From positions 124,001-188,000 of the forward strand of contig CAVTOA010000002.1 of NCBI GenBank assembly GCA_963736285.1: a DNA stretch of 64,000 bases, written 5' to 3'. Of this stretch, positions 47,028 to 56,012 are shown piece after piece. Position numbers and translations under genes: made by a program. The stretch's first letter is position 1; each line of letters begins with the position of its first letter. The notes under the pieces are model-generated. The model searched no databases. It was not told the DNA's origin and saw only the letters and a program-made list of their open reading frames with translations. The stretch is from CAVTOA01 sp963736285. Its GTDB lineage: Bacteria > Actinomycetota > Actinomycetes > Mycobacteriales > QHCE01.

Positions 47028-47696
47028 TCACCAGCCCCGTGCGCGCCATTCGTCAAGGTATGGACGTTCCGCACCCAAGGTGGTGTCGTTTCCATGGCCG
47101 GGGTAAACCCAGGTGTCGTCGGGAAGTCGATCAAAGATTTTGGTCTCGACGTCGTGTAGCAGTGCCCGAAAAAGCTCCGTTTTGCCAAAAGTGTTGCCAA
47201 CCCCTCCCGGGAAAAGGCTGTCTCCGGTGAAAAGATGCGCGGAGTTGTCACCGGGGTCTTGGTACAGCACCGCGATTGAACCGGGCGTGTGACCAACAAG
47301 ATGGATGATCTCCACTGTGGAATGTCCGATCTCGACATGATCGTGGTCGCGCACTGTTTGCTCAGTGGGTACGGGTAGACCCGCCGCGTCCGCGGGGTGT
47401 GCGATTGTCCGTGCGTTTGTGTCCTCGACCACTTGGCGCAGCGCTTGCCAGTGGTCTGAATGTCGATGCGTTGTCAACACTGCTGCCAATGTCGTATGTG
47501 GGATGGCGTTCATGAACTCGTGCAACCGTGGTGCATCGGCCGCGGCATCTATAAGCAGGGCGATGCCGGTTGCTCGATCGCGCACCAGATAGGCGTTACT
47601 GTCCAAGCTTCCCACGGAGATCTTGCCGATCGTCACATCGCGAAGCTCACGAAATTGCGGTGGACTCTGGGACATGTTCTCGCCGGTGTAGTCCAT
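47028..47696 (-). CDS. Metallo-beta-lactamase-fold hydrolase (glyoxalase II-like)
   Basis: A 222-residue MBL-fold protein with TTHRHSDHWQAL (HxHxDH), LVGHTPGSIAVLY, LFTGDSLFPGGVGNTF and VYPGHGNDTTLGAE, the residue set for a binuclear site. It resembles glyoxalase II and persulfide-dioxygenase-like enzymes; the substrate is not determined. Homologues stand near uvrB and uvrA in related actinobacteria, as I recall. The start MDYTGENMSQ has AAAGG upstream. Confidence 0.88.
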   Translation of the reverse strand: MDYTGENMSQSPPQFRELRDVTIGKISVGSLDSNAYLVRDRATGIALLIDAAADAPRLHEFMNAIPHTTLAAVLTTHRHSDHWQALRQVVEDTNARTIAHPADAAGLPVPTEQTVRDHDHVEIGHSTVEIIHLVGHTPGSIAVLYQDPGDNSAHLFTGDSLFPGGVGNTFGKTELFRALLHDVETKIFDRLPDDTWVYPGHGNDTTLGAERPYLDEWRARGW

Positions 47697-47872
47697 AGGA
47701 AGACGCCTTTCCGTTCATACAGCTCGGCATGAAGCAGCGTGGGAATTTTGACACGGACAAGGCAGCAGGACAAATGTCCCGACACATCGCGGACATATGA
47801 GTCTGACTAATGCGTCACGTGGCTCCTATCTTTAAAGGAAGCCGCCGGGCTCTTCAAGCGAAGGAAGTCGTG

Positions 47873-48286
47873 ATGTCACAAGTAATCCCCGATTCGGAAC
47901 AGCGTTCCGAGCCCCATAGCCGGATTCGGCAAGAGGTCCTTGTGGGTGCGTTGGCGACGGCGGGTGCTGTCGTCTTGTGGTTGATGCTGGTCCCCATTGG
48001 TGGCGTCGATCTTGATGTTCGTAATGATCAACGCATTGGCCTTGCGTCTGTCGTCGTCACAGCTTTGGTGGTTGAGCTCTTCGCGATGGTCTTGCTGCAC
48101 ATTGTGCGTCGCCGCGCTCGCCGGCCTATCCGCGCGTGGACGTGGATAGCCGTCTGTGTGTTTTTGGTTTCTTTACTCGGGCCGCTAGGTGGTGTGAACG
48201 CCTCGGCGCGGCTTTCTTTGGCCGCGCTGCACCTTGTGGTGGCGCTCACGACCATTGTGGGTGTGCGTCGTGTCGTTAAAGACTGA
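47873..48286 (+). CDS. Small four-TM membrane protein (DUF6069-like)
   Basis: A 137-residue protein with four hydrophobic segments (VGALATAGAVVLWLMLVPIG, IGLASVVVTALVVELFAMVL, TWIAVCVFLVSLLGPLGGV, LSLAALHLVVALTTIVGV). Topology and loops resemble the DUF6069 family, from memory. ATG 47873 has AAGGAAG at 5 bases; the open frame begins earlier at 47810. It overlaps the sensor kinase start by 17 bases, so the three genes to 50041 likely form one operon and this protein may accompany the kinase. Confidence 0.65.
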   Translation: MSQVIPDSEQRSEPHSRIRQEVLVGALATAGAVVLWLMLVPIGGVDLDVRNDQRIGLASVVVTALVVELFAMVLLHIVRRRARRPIRAWTWIAVCVFLVSLLGPLGGVNASARLSLAALHLVVALTTIVGVRRVVKD

Positions 48287-49439
48287 CGTCGCAGCGGCCA
48301 GCCCGACCCACTCGACCCGCCGAGATGACCGGGTGGCGCAGCGCGTGCCTGGCCGCTGGCTGTGGGCGGTGCTGATATGGACGCCGGTGCTGTTTGTGGG
48401 TGGGCTGACCACGCACGGACAGGCTGATCATGCCGTGGTCACGTGGTTTGCGGTGATGGTGGTGTTCGCCGCGCATATAGTTGCTGTCCTGGCGTTAGCG
48501 AGCCTCTCACCCAGAGCGAGAACGTTGTCTTACGGCGCGCTCGCGGTGCAGGCGGTCACGACCATCGGGGTCTTTGCACTCGATGGTGAGCGCTGGTCGA
48601 GTTTATGCATCCCGCTGGCGCTCGGCATCGGTGCGGTACTGCCGTTTCCCGTGGCCCAGGTAGGAATTTTCCTGACGGCGACACTAGCGGTTTTCAATGG
48701 TGTCGACCACGACGAATCGTGGTCGGAAGCGGTATGGGGGTGGGGGCTGAGTTCGGTCCTGGCTGGAGCGACGGTGTACATCTTGTATCGGCTATTGCGG
48801 GTGATCGATCAGTTACGGGAGGCGCGCCAAGAACTCGCCCAGACCGCGGTGATCGCCGAACGAGCTCGGTTCTCGCGTGATCTGCATGACCTCCTCGGCC
48901 ATACCTTGTCGGTGATCGCGGTGAAAGCTGAGGCCGCGCGTCGGATGGCACCGGTGGACGCGAGCGTTGCCGCCAACCACGCGCAGGACGTTGAAACCAT
49001 CGCCCGCGAGGCGCTCCAGGATGTCCGTGGCGCAGTGGTGGGTTATCGCGATGGAGGGTTACGCGGTGAGCTGCGGCGAGCGGATAAAGCGTTGCGCGAT
49101 ATTGGAGTCTCAGCTGTGCTGCCGGACGAGTCTCCAGAGCTACCCGATCACATTGACGCGGTGTTGGGCTGGGCAGTTCGAGAAGGTGTGACCAATGTGG
49201 TGCGACACGCGCGTCCTACCGGTTGTCAGGTGCGGATTGTGCGCGAGCCGGCCGTTGTGCGGCTCGAGATCTTCAGTGATGCTTCGGAGCGTTCTGGCGA
49301 TCGGATCGTCTGGGGCACTGGGCTGCATGGACTTGAGGAACGCATCGCGGCGGTAGGCGGAAGTCTACGGTCCACATTGGATGGCGATATATTTGTGCTC
49401 ACCGTCGAGACACCGGTAACGGCGGGGGAGTCAGCATGA
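48270..49439 (+). CDS. DesK/NarL-family sensor histidine kinase
   Basis: A 389-residue kinase: five or six TM helices without a periplasmic domain, a HisKA_3 dimerisation box (ARFSRDLHDLLGHTLSVIAVK, His of RDLHDL phosphorylated) and a degenerate HATPase with the N-box VREGVTNVVRHA and GTGLHGLEERI. This is the DesK class, which senses membrane state or envelope stress. GTG 48270 lies inside the previous gene. The stop overlaps the regulator gene by ATGA. Confidence 0.9.
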   Translation: MSLKTDVAAASPTHSTRRDDRVAQRVPGRWLWAVLIWTPVLFVGGLTTHGQADHAVVTWFAVMVVFAAHIVAVLALASLSPRARTLSYGALAVQAVTTIGVFALDGERWSSLCIPLALGIGAVLPFPVAQVGIFLTATLAVFNGVDHDESWSEAVWGWGLSSVLAGATVYILYRLLRVIDQLREARQELAQTAVIAERARFSRDLHDLLGHTLSVIAVKAEAARRMAPVDASVAANHAQDVETIAREALQDVRGAVVGYRDGGLRGELRRADKALRDIGVSAVLPDESPELPDHIDAVLGWAVREGVTNVVRHARPTGCQVRIVREPAVVRLEIFSDASERSGDRIVWGTGLHGLEERIAAVGGSLRSTLDGDIFVLTVETPVTAGESA

Positions 49440-50041
49440 CCCGGGTGCTTATCGCAGAGGACCAAGCAATGATGCGGGGCGCTCTGGCTCAGCTGCTTGA
49501 CCTGGAGCCGGACATGGAGGTGGTCGCGCAAGTGAGTCGGGGCGACCAGATTGTCCCGGCGGCGTTAGATGCACATCCCGATGTGGCGCTTCTCGACGTT
49601 GAGCTGCCCGGCATGTCTGGCCTGGAGGCGGCCCAGCAGCTGCACACTGCTGTGCCCCACTGTGTGGTCATCATCGTCACGACCTTCGACCGGCCTGGAT
49701 ATCTACGGCGAGCGATGGATTCCGGCGCTCGCGGATTTCTGGTGAAAGACCAACCGGTGGAGGTGCTAGCGACCTCGATTCGGCAGGTATTGGCTGGTGA
49801 GATCGTCGCTGATCCAGATCTAGCGCGGGCGGCGTTGCATGTCGGTATCAATCCGCTCACCGAGCGAGAGCGGGAGGTGCTCATCGCTGCCGCTGACGGA
49901 TCCACCATTGGTCAGGTCGCCATGGTGCTGCATCTATCAGAGAGCACGGTGCGCAATTACTTGTCGCTCGCGATCGGGAAGACCGGCGGCGGTAACCGCA
50001 TTCAGGCGGTCCGTATCGCGCAAGCCCACGGGTGGTTGTAA
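49436..50041 (+). CDS. NarL/FixJ-family response regulator (DesR-like)
   Basis: A 201-residue receiver plus LuxR-type HTH protein. Receiver residues: ED in IAEDQAMM, the phosphoacceptor Asp in ALLDVELPGMSG, T/K in FLVKDQPVE. The C-terminal HTH has LTEREREVLIAAADGSTIGQ and LSESTVRNYLSLAIGKTGG. Partner of the kinase upstream; target genes unknown, the small membrane gene being one candidate. Confidence 0.92.
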   Translation: MTRVLIAEDQAMMRGALAQLLDLEPDMEVVAQVSRGDQIVPAALDAHPDVALLDVELPGMSGLEAAQQLHTAVPHCVVIIVTTFDRPGYLRRAMDSGARGFLVKDQPVEVLATSIRQVLAGEIVADPDLARAALHVGINPLTEREREVLIAAADGSTIGQVAMVLHLSESTVRNYLSLAIGKTGGGNRIQAVRIAQAHGWL

Positions 50042-50164
50042 GGCGCGAATGCGGGAGTCCGCGACCCGAGCTACATTGCCAGAGCGGGTTTTGTCACAGC
50101 GACCCCCCATAATCGCGGGGTAACACACATGAAGCCCCAGACCTGCGAGAAAGCGGTAGCAAAC

Positions 50165-53002
50165 GTGTCTGATCGGTTGATCGTGCGTGGCGCGCGCGAA
50201 CACAACCTGCGTGGCGTCGATCTCGACCTGCCTCGCGACAGCCTCATCGTCTTCACCGGCTTATCTGGCTCGGGCAAGTCAAGCTTGGCCTTCGACACCA
50301 TCTTCGCTGAGGGACAGCGTCGGTATGTGGAGTCACTGTCGTCGTATGCGCGGCAGTTTTTGGGGCAGATGGATAAGCCCGATGTCGACTTTATTGAGGG
50401 GTTGTCGCCGGCGGTTTCTATCGACCAAAAATCGACCAACCGCAATCCACGTTCGACCGTGGGCACGATTACTGAGGTGTACGACTACTTGCGGTTGCTG
50501 TTTGCCCGGGCCGGCATCCCGCACTGTCCGGTCTGTGGCGAGGTCATCAGTAAGCAGACTCCTCAACAGATAGTCGACCGGGTGCTCACGATGGATGAGG
50601 GCACCCGATTTCAGGTGTTGGCACCGGTGGTGCGGGGGCGCAAAGGCGAATACGTCGACCTGTTCGCCGAGCTGCAGACCAAGGGTTATGCCCGGGTCCG
50701 GGTAGATGGAGTAGTGCATCCGCTTACGGAGCCGCCCATCCTAAAAAAGCAAGAGAAACACAGCATCGAGGTAGTGGTAGACCGGCTTGCGGCGAAGAAG
50801 AGCGCCAAGCAACGGCTCACGGATTCCATCGAGACCGCGCTGGGGTTGGCCGGCGGCATCGTGGTGCTCGATTTCGTCGACTTGCCAGAAAACGACCCAG
50901 CGCGGGAACGCAAGTTCTCCGAGCACTTCGCGTGCCCCAACGATCATCCACTCTCCATTGAGGAGCTTGAGCCTCGTTCGTTCTCGTTCAACGCGCCGTT
51001 TGGGGCGTGTCCGGAGTGTGCGGGCATCGGCACGCGTAAAGAGGTAGACCCTGAGCTAATCATTCCGGATTCGGAGAAGTCACTGCGTGAGGGTGCGATT
51101 CAGCCGTGGTCGACCGGGCACAACATGGAGTATTTTCTGCACCTGTTAGCGGGGTTGGGCAAGACGCTTTCGTTCGATCTCGATACTCCGTGGCAATCGC
51201 TGCCCAATAAGGCGCAGAAAGCAATTCTCAATGGGCACGCCACCCAGGTTCATGTGCAATACACCAACCGATACGGGCGCAGTCGGTCGTACTACGCCAG
51301 CTTTGAAGGGGTCATCCCCTTCCTCGAGCGGCGGCATTCCGAGACCGAGAGCGAATGGAGCCGTGATCGCTACGAGGGGTACATGCGTGACGTGCCCTGC
51401 GCCGCTTGCGGGGGTGCGCGGCTCAAGCCAGAGGTGCTCGCGGTCACCTTGTCTGAGCACAACATCGCTGACGTCTGTGCGCTACCTATCAGTGAGTGCG
51501 CCGAGTTTTTGCGTGGGTTACAGCTGGATCAGCGCCAGAAAATGATCGCGGCGAGGGTGCTCAAAGAAATCAACGAGCGGTTGCGGTTCTTGCTCGATGT
51601 GGGCCTGGACTACCTGTCGTTGGATCGTCCCTCCGGCACACTGTCGGGTGGTGAGAGCCAGCGCATTCGGCTCGCTACCCAAATCGGCTCGGGGCTGGTG
51701 GGCGTGTTGTATGTGCTAGACGAACCGTCGATCGGTCTGCATCAGCGCGACAACCACCGTCTGATTGAGACGTTGGTGCGGTTGAAAAACCTGGGCAACA
51801 CGCTCATCGTGGTGGAGCACGACGAAGACACGGTGCGGTCCGCCGACTGGGTTGTCGACATTGGGCCTGGCGCGGGGGAGCATGGCGGGCGCGTGGTGGT
51901 GTCGGGTCCGGTCGACAAGCTCCTCAGCTCGGAAGAGTCACTGACGGGTGCGTATTTGTCGGGTCGGGAGAAAATCCCAGTGCCGACGCAGCGGCGAGTG
52001 GCCGATCCGAAGCGTCAGCTGGTCGTCAAGGGCGCGCGCGAGCACAACTTGCGTGACATCGACGTAGCCTTCCCGCTGAGCTGTTTGATCGCGGTGACCG
52101 GGGTTTCTGGGTCGGGAAAGTCCACATTGGTCAACGATATTTTGTACTCAGTGCTGGCCAATACGATCAACAGCGCGCGGTTGGTTCCCGGGCGCCATCA
52201 GCGGGTGACCGGCGTAGACCAGTTAGACAAGGTTGTGGGTGTGGACCAATCACCGATTGGCCGGACCCCGCGGTCCAATCCGGCCACATACACCGGAGTC
52301 TTCGATCATGTGCGGCGCTTGTTTGCCGAGACCACAGAGGCCAAAGTCCGTGGCTACACCCCTGGGCGATTCTCGTTCAACGTCAAGGGCGGACGGTGCG
52401 AGGCGTGTGCCGGCGACGGCACCATCAAGATCGAGATGAACTTCTTGCCTGATGTGTACGTGCCCTGCGAGGTGTGTAAGGGAGCTCGGTACAACAGGGA
52501 GACTCTCGAGGTGCATTACAAGGGCAAGACCATCTCAGATGTATTAGACATGCCCATTGAAGAGGCGTCAGAGTTTTTTGAGGCCATCCCGCCCATTCGG
52601 CGACACTTGGCTACGTTGGTTGACGTGGGACTGGGCTATGTCCGGCTTGGACAGCCAGCGCCAACGCTGTCTGGTGGTGAGGCGCAACGGGTCAAACTCG
52701 CTTCTGAGCTGCAAAAACGCTCTACTGGCCGCACCATTTACGTGCTCGACGAACCTACGACCGGCCTGCATTTCGAAGACATTCGTAAGCTGTTGGGCGT
52801 ACTCGACCGGCTGGTCGATGCGGGCAACACCGTGGTCGTTATCGAGCACAACCTGGACGTCATCAAGACCGCCGACTGGGTCATCGACATGGGGCCGGAG
52901 GGCGGTCACCGTGGGGGGACGGTGGTAGCCGAGGGCACGCCCGAGCACGTATTAACCGTGGACGCGAGTCATACCGGCCGTTTCCTGCACCACGTGTTGT
53001 AG
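50165..53002 (+). CDS. uvrA: Excinuclease ABC subunit A
   Basis: UvrA is the damage-sensing ABC ATPase of nucleotide excision repair. Two ABC modules are complete: Walker A GLSGSGKSSLAFD and GVSGSGKSTLVND, signatures LSGGESQRIRLA and LSGGEAQRVKLA, and zinc modules (CPVCGEV, CAACGGARLKPE, CEACAGDGTIKIEM with CEVCKGARYN). No frameshift over 945 residues. The GTG at 50165 (VSDRLIVRGAREHN) matches the usual N-terminus; ATG 50129 would add 12 residues. No LexA box was recognised upstream. Confidence 0.96.
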   Translation: MSDRLIVRGAREHNLRGVDLDLPRDSLIVFTGLSGSGKSSLAFDTIFAEGQRRYVESLSSYARQFLGQMDKPDVDFIEGLSPAVSIDQKSTNRNPRSTVGTITEVYDYLRLLFARAGIPHCPVCGEVISKQTPQQIVDRVLTMDEGTRFQVLAPVVRGRKGEYVDLFAELQTKGYARVRVDGVVHPLTEPPILKKQEKHSIEVVVDRLAAKKSAKQRLTDSIETALGLAGGIVVLDFVDLPENDPARERKFSEHFACPNDHPLSIEELEPRSFSFNAPFGACPECAGIGTRKEVDPELIIPDSEKSLREGAIQPWSTGHNMEYFLHLLAGLGKTLSFDLDTPWQSLPNKAQKAILNGHATQVHVQYTNRYGRSRSYYASFEGVIPFLERRHSETESEWSRDRYEGYMRDVPCAACGGARLKPEVLAVTLSEHNIADVCALPISECAEFLRGLQLDQRQKMIAARVLKEINERLRFLLDVGLDYLSLDRPSGTLSGGESQRIRLATQIGSGLVGVLYVLDEPSIGLHQRDNHRLIETLVRLKNLGNTLIVVEHDEDTVRSADWVVDIGPGAGEHGGRVVVSGPVDKLLSSEESLTGAYLSGREKIPVPTQRRVADPKRQLVVKGAREHNLRDIDVAFPLSCLIAVTGVSGSGKSTLVNDILYSVLANTINSARLVPGRHQRVTGVDQLDKVVGVDQSPIGRTPRSNPATYTGVFDHVRRLFAETTEAKVRGYTPGRFSFNVKGGRCEACAGDGTIKIEMNFLPDVYVPCEVCKGARYNRETLEVHYKGKTISDVLDMPIEEASEFFEAIPPIRRHLATLVDVGLGYVRLGQPAPTLSGGEAQRVKLASELQKRSTGRTIYVLDEPTTGLHFEDIRKLLGVLDRLVDAGNTVVVIEHNLDVIKTADWVIDMGPEGGHRGGTVVAEGTPEHVLTVDASHTGRFLHHVL

Positions 53003-53063
53003 CACTTTTTCGCGGATTGCCGGCGCTCGTGTGTGCCAAAATTGCGGGCGATCCGCAAAAGTG
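53003..53063. repeat. Imperfect palindromic element, copy A
   Basis: CACTTTTTCGCGGATTGCC (53003-53021) and GGGCGATCCGCAAAAGTG (53046-53063) pair except for a two-base bulge and one wobble. The core GCGGATTGCC with GGC(G/A)ATCCGC is the same as in the element at 60499-60555. It lies just after uvrA and may end its transcript. It can be read as a dispersed palindromic repeat. Confidence 0.6.
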
Positions 53064-53110
53064 GGTTCCCGTCTCAGAGGCGGCCGCACCGAGAGCCAAC
53101 GGAGATGACT

Positions 53111-53914
53111 ATGCCCGGGACCACATCAGAGTTGAGCTTGGAGGACGCGGGCGCGATTGTGTCTGGCGGCGCCTCGGGATTGGGCGAGGCGGTTGTGCGG
53201 GCGCTCGCCGCTCGTGGTGCCGTGGTGACGATCGCGGACCTGAATGCCGAACGCGGCGAACAGGTGGCGCAGGAGTTGTCCAGACAGCTGGGCGACAAAA
53301 AAGTCCAGTGTGTGCAGACGGATGTGACCGACGCGGAACAGGTCCAAGCCGCGGTGACCGCCGCGACAGCCGCACCGCGAGGACTACGCGTAGCGGTGGC
53401 CTGCGCCGGCATCGCCATCGTGGCTAAGACTGTCAGCAAAGGAGTGCCGCACGATCTCAATGAGTTTCAAAAAGTTCTTGCTATCAATCTGACCGGCACC
53501 TTTAATCTGCTTCGGCTCGCTGCCGCATCCATGGTGGATAACGAGCCGGGCGGGGAAGGCCAACGAGGGGTCATCGTCACCACTGCCAGTGTGGCGGCGT
53601 TCGAAGGCCAAATTGGACAGATCGCTTATTCGGCCTCCAAGGGTGGCATCGCGGCGATGACCTTGCCGGCCGCACGTGATCTGTCTCGCCACGGGGTGCG
53701 GGTCTGTTCGGTCGCGCCGGGCATTTTCGATACGCCGCTGATGGCGGGGTTGCCGGAGGATGCCAAACGATCGTTGGGTGCCGCGGTGCCGTTCCCGCCG
53801 CGGCTCGGTCGACCGGATGAGTACGCCGCGTTGGTCGAGCACATTGTGGCTAATCCCATGCTCAACGGCGAGACGATCCGGCTTGACGGTGCGCTGCGCA
53901 TGGCGCCGCGCTGA
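53111..53914 (+). CDS. SDR-family dehydrogenase, HSD17B10-like
   Basis: A 267-residue short-chain dehydrogenase: cofactor loop GAIVSGGASGLGEA with VVTIADLNAER (NAD preference), DVTD, ACAGIA, the catalytic YSASKGG (Tyr and Lys) with a Ser in TTASVAAF, and PGIFDTPLM. The pattern is closest to 3-hydroxyacyl-CoA dehydrogenase type 2, suggesting fatty-acid or branched-chain catabolism. ATG 53111 has GGAG at 6 bases; ATG 53105 is in frame just before. It is followed by a strong hairpin. Confidence 0.88.
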   Translation: MPGTTSELSLEDAGAIVSGGASGLGEAVVRALAARGAVVTIADLNAERGEQVAQELSRQLGDKKVQCVQTDVTDAEQVQAAVTAATAAPRGLRVAVACAGIAIVAKTVSKGVPHDLNEFQKVLAINLTGTFNLLRLAAASMVDNEPGGEGQRGVIVTTASVAAFEGQIGQIAYSASKGGIAAMTLPAARDLSRHGVRVCSVAPGIFDTPLMAGLPEDAKRSLGAAVPFPPRLGRPDEYAALVEHIVANPMLNGETIRLDGALRMAPR

Positions 53915-53937
53915 CCAGGCGCCACATCCTGTTGCGT

Positions 53938-53980
53938 AACCGGTGAACTTCTGGAGTGACATTCCAGAAGTTCACCGGTT
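53938..53980. terminator. Convergent hairpin terminator after the SDR gene
   Basis: AACCGGTGAACTTCTGGA (53938-53955) and its exact reverse complement (53963-53980) form a perfect 18-base-pair stem with a 7-base loop GTGACAT. It separates two convergent genes and touches the stop codon of the minus-strand kinase. Stem length, loop length and the outer ACCGGTGA equal those of the hairpin after ftsZ. Confidence 0.8.
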
Positions 53981-55178
53981 AACCAGCGGGGCGAGCCGGC
54001 GCGACTGGTGGGAACCACGCTCGCACGATCAGCCCACCTCCAGGATTAGGCCATGCGGTGGCTCCGCCACCGTGGTTCCGGGAGACGGCTCGCACGATTG
54101 AAAGCCCTAGGCCAGCCCCCCGGCGTTCGGTGCGTTGTGCCGAGCCCCGGTGGAACGGCTCGAAGAGATGCTCCACAGTAGACGGATCAATATCTCGTCC
54201 AGTATTAGCGACTTCGACCATGGACCAACCCTGGTTGATTCCGGTGCGCAGTCGGACCGATCCGCCTCGGGTGTTGTAACGGGCCGCGTTCTGCAGCAGG
54301 TTGGCGACGAGGCGCTCTAGCAAGATCGTCGATCCGAGTGTAGGCGCGGTATCTAGCTGACGAGTGAGGCCGACGCCGGCCCGCTGGTACTCGTCCCGCA
54401 GCGTCTCCACCGCATGCCGGGCGATGGTGGCGAGATCGGCGACGCTTCGTTCAGCTAGGTCGTTTTCGCTGCGAGCCAGCGTGAGTAGCCCGTCGATCAG
54501 CTGCTCGTTCCGCTCCGTCACCTTCAATAGTTTCGCTCCGGTGTCTTTCATATCGTCGGACGCATCGGGCGCGCTCATCGCAACCTCAAGCACTGCCCGG
54601 TTGGTGGCCAGTGGTGTGCGTAATTCGTGCGAGGCGTTGGCCACAAATCGTCGTTGGCTGGAGAAAGCTTTGTCTAGCCGCGACACCATGTGATCGAACG
54701 TGTCGGCCAGCTCCTTGACTTCATCGTCTGGGCCAGCCAAGGAGATGCGCTCGTTAAGATTGCCACCGGCAACGCGCCGTGCCGCGGCGGTAATGCGGTG
54801 CACCGGTCTCAGTGCCTGACCGGCGACCACGTAGCCAAGAACGTAGGCGAGCAGACCGACGATGATCAGCGCGAAGATCGATTCGCGGAGTAGGTCACTC
54901 AGTGCGGCGTGCCGGGCAGCGAGCTCTTCCCGAGCGATCTCGTCCGCTAACGCCTGGGTCGGGATACGGGCAGCGTCTGGGTCCACGTCGGAGCCTCGAA
55001 CAACCACTAGCGAAATGCGGTGGCTTTCCAAGCTGTGACGGACCAGCCCATAGTTGACGCCTACCAAGATGGCGCCGGCTAAGAAGAACGCGACACCGTA
55101 GAGAAAGCTCAACCGCGCCCTTAACGAGAAACGATAGCGGCGCGGCTCTTCCATGGGTGATGTCGCCGATTCGGTCAT
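53979..55178 (-). CDS. HAMP-containing sensor histidine kinase
   Basis: A 399-residue orthodox kinase: TM1 (LSFLYGVAFFLAGAILVGV), a sensor loop of about 60 residues, TM2 (SIFALIIVGLLAYVLGYVV), HAMP (ALRPVHRITAAARRVAGGNL), HisKA (FVANASHELRTPLATNRAV) and HATPase (LVANLLQNAARYN, VANTGRDI, RGAGLGLSIVRAV). DSxPxxx sensing ligands cannot be inferred. The start overlaps the regulator stop by ATGA, so the pair is co-transcribed. Confidence 0.92.
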   Translation of the reverse strand: MTESATSPMEEPRRYRFSLRARLSFLYGVAFFLAGAILVGVNYGLVRHSLESHRISLVVVRGSDVDPDAARIPTQALADEIAREELAARHAALSDLLRESIFALIIVGLLAYVLGYVVAGQALRPVHRITAAARRVAGGNLNERISLAGPDDEVKELADTFDHMVSRLDKAFSSQRRFVANASHELRTPLATNRAVLEVAMSAPDASDDMKDTGAKLLKVTERNEQLIDGLLTLARSENDLAERSVADLATIARHAVETLRDEYQRAGVGLTRQLDTAPTLGSTILLERLVANLLQNAARYNTRGGSVRLRTGINQGWSMVEVANTGRDIDPSTVEHLFEPFHRGSAQRTERRGAGLGLSIVRAVSRNHGGGATAWPNPGGGLIVRAWFPPVAPARPAG

Positions 55179-55831
55179 GGAATTTGGTATCCGACCCCGG
55201 CCACGGTGTCGATGACCGGTGGTTCACCCAGTCGTCGCCGCAGGTTCATCAAGGTGACTCGGACGACGTTGGTGAACGGGTCGGTGTTTTGGTCCCACAC
55301 TTTCTCCAACAGCTGTTCAGCACTGACAACCGCGCCGTCGGCCCGCAACAGCTGCTCCAATACGCCGAACTCTTTACGCCGTAGGGTTACCAGCTGTTCG
55401 TCGCGGTAGACCTCGCGGCGTACGGGATCGAGCTTGATCCCGGAGCGTTCGAGAACCGGCGGTACATGCGTGGTGGGTCGGCGGGCCAGGGCATGCACCC
55501 GAGCGACGAGTTCGGCGAAGATAAACGGCTTCGCGAGGTAGTCGTCGGCACCAAGCGCTAGCCCGGCTACCCGATCGTTGACGTCTCCCGCTGCCGTCAG
55601 CATGAGTACCCGGGCGCCCGCGCCGGAATCGATGATGTGCCGGCACACGTCATCGCCGTGCACCCGTGGCAGATCGCGGTCGAGTACCACGACGTCGTAT
55701 TCGTTGACGGAGATGTTCTCCAGCGCGGTAGAACCGTCGTAGGCGACATCGACCGCCAGTGCCTCACGCCGGAGGCCCGTGGCGATAGTGTCCGCCAACA
55801 GTTCCTCGTCTTCGACTACCAATACCCGCAC
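55175..55831 (-). CDS. OmpR/PhoB-family response regulator
   Basis: Receiver (VRVLVVEDEELLADT, phosphoacceptor in VVVLDRDLPRVHGDD, KPF in DDYLAKPFIFAELV) plus winged-helix domain (LTxRE-type LVTLRRKEFGVLEQLLRADG, VRVTLMNLRRRLG, VAGVGYQIP), 218 residues. The GTG at 55831 was chosen because AGAAGGG lies about 9 bases before it and VRVLVVEDE is the usual beginning; the frame is open to 55864. It faces the formamidase-like gene across a divergent spacer. Confidence 0.92.
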   Translation of the reverse strand: MRVLVVEDEELLADTIATGLRREALAVDVAYDGSTALENISVNEYDVVVLDRDLPRVHGDDVCRHIIDSGAGARVLMLTAAGDVNDRVAGLALGADDYLAKPFIFAELVARVHALARRPTTHVPPVLERSGIKLDPVRREVYRDEQLVTLRRKEFGVLEQLLRADGAVVSAEQLLEKVWDQNTDPFTNVVRVTLMNLRRRLGEPPVIDTVAGVGYQIP

Positions 55832-56012
55832 GCTTCTTACCCTTCTAGACACGAACGCCGTCACTCACGCCGACGTTCCGGGCTCATTCACCGCCTGTAA
55901 CCATCGTGCCTGGTGGGCAGTAAATGGGTCATAAACGACGCGAGGCGATCGTTCGAGTATCTTTTTCGTCGCATTGACCGCTGGCGCCCCCGCACGGTTC
56001 TACAGTACGGGC

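Noticed and set aside
50042..50164. LexA/SOS box upstream of uvrA
   Set aside because: No GAAC-N4-GTTC-like site was found; TTGTCA and CATAAT are only 11 bases apart and do not form a good promoter.
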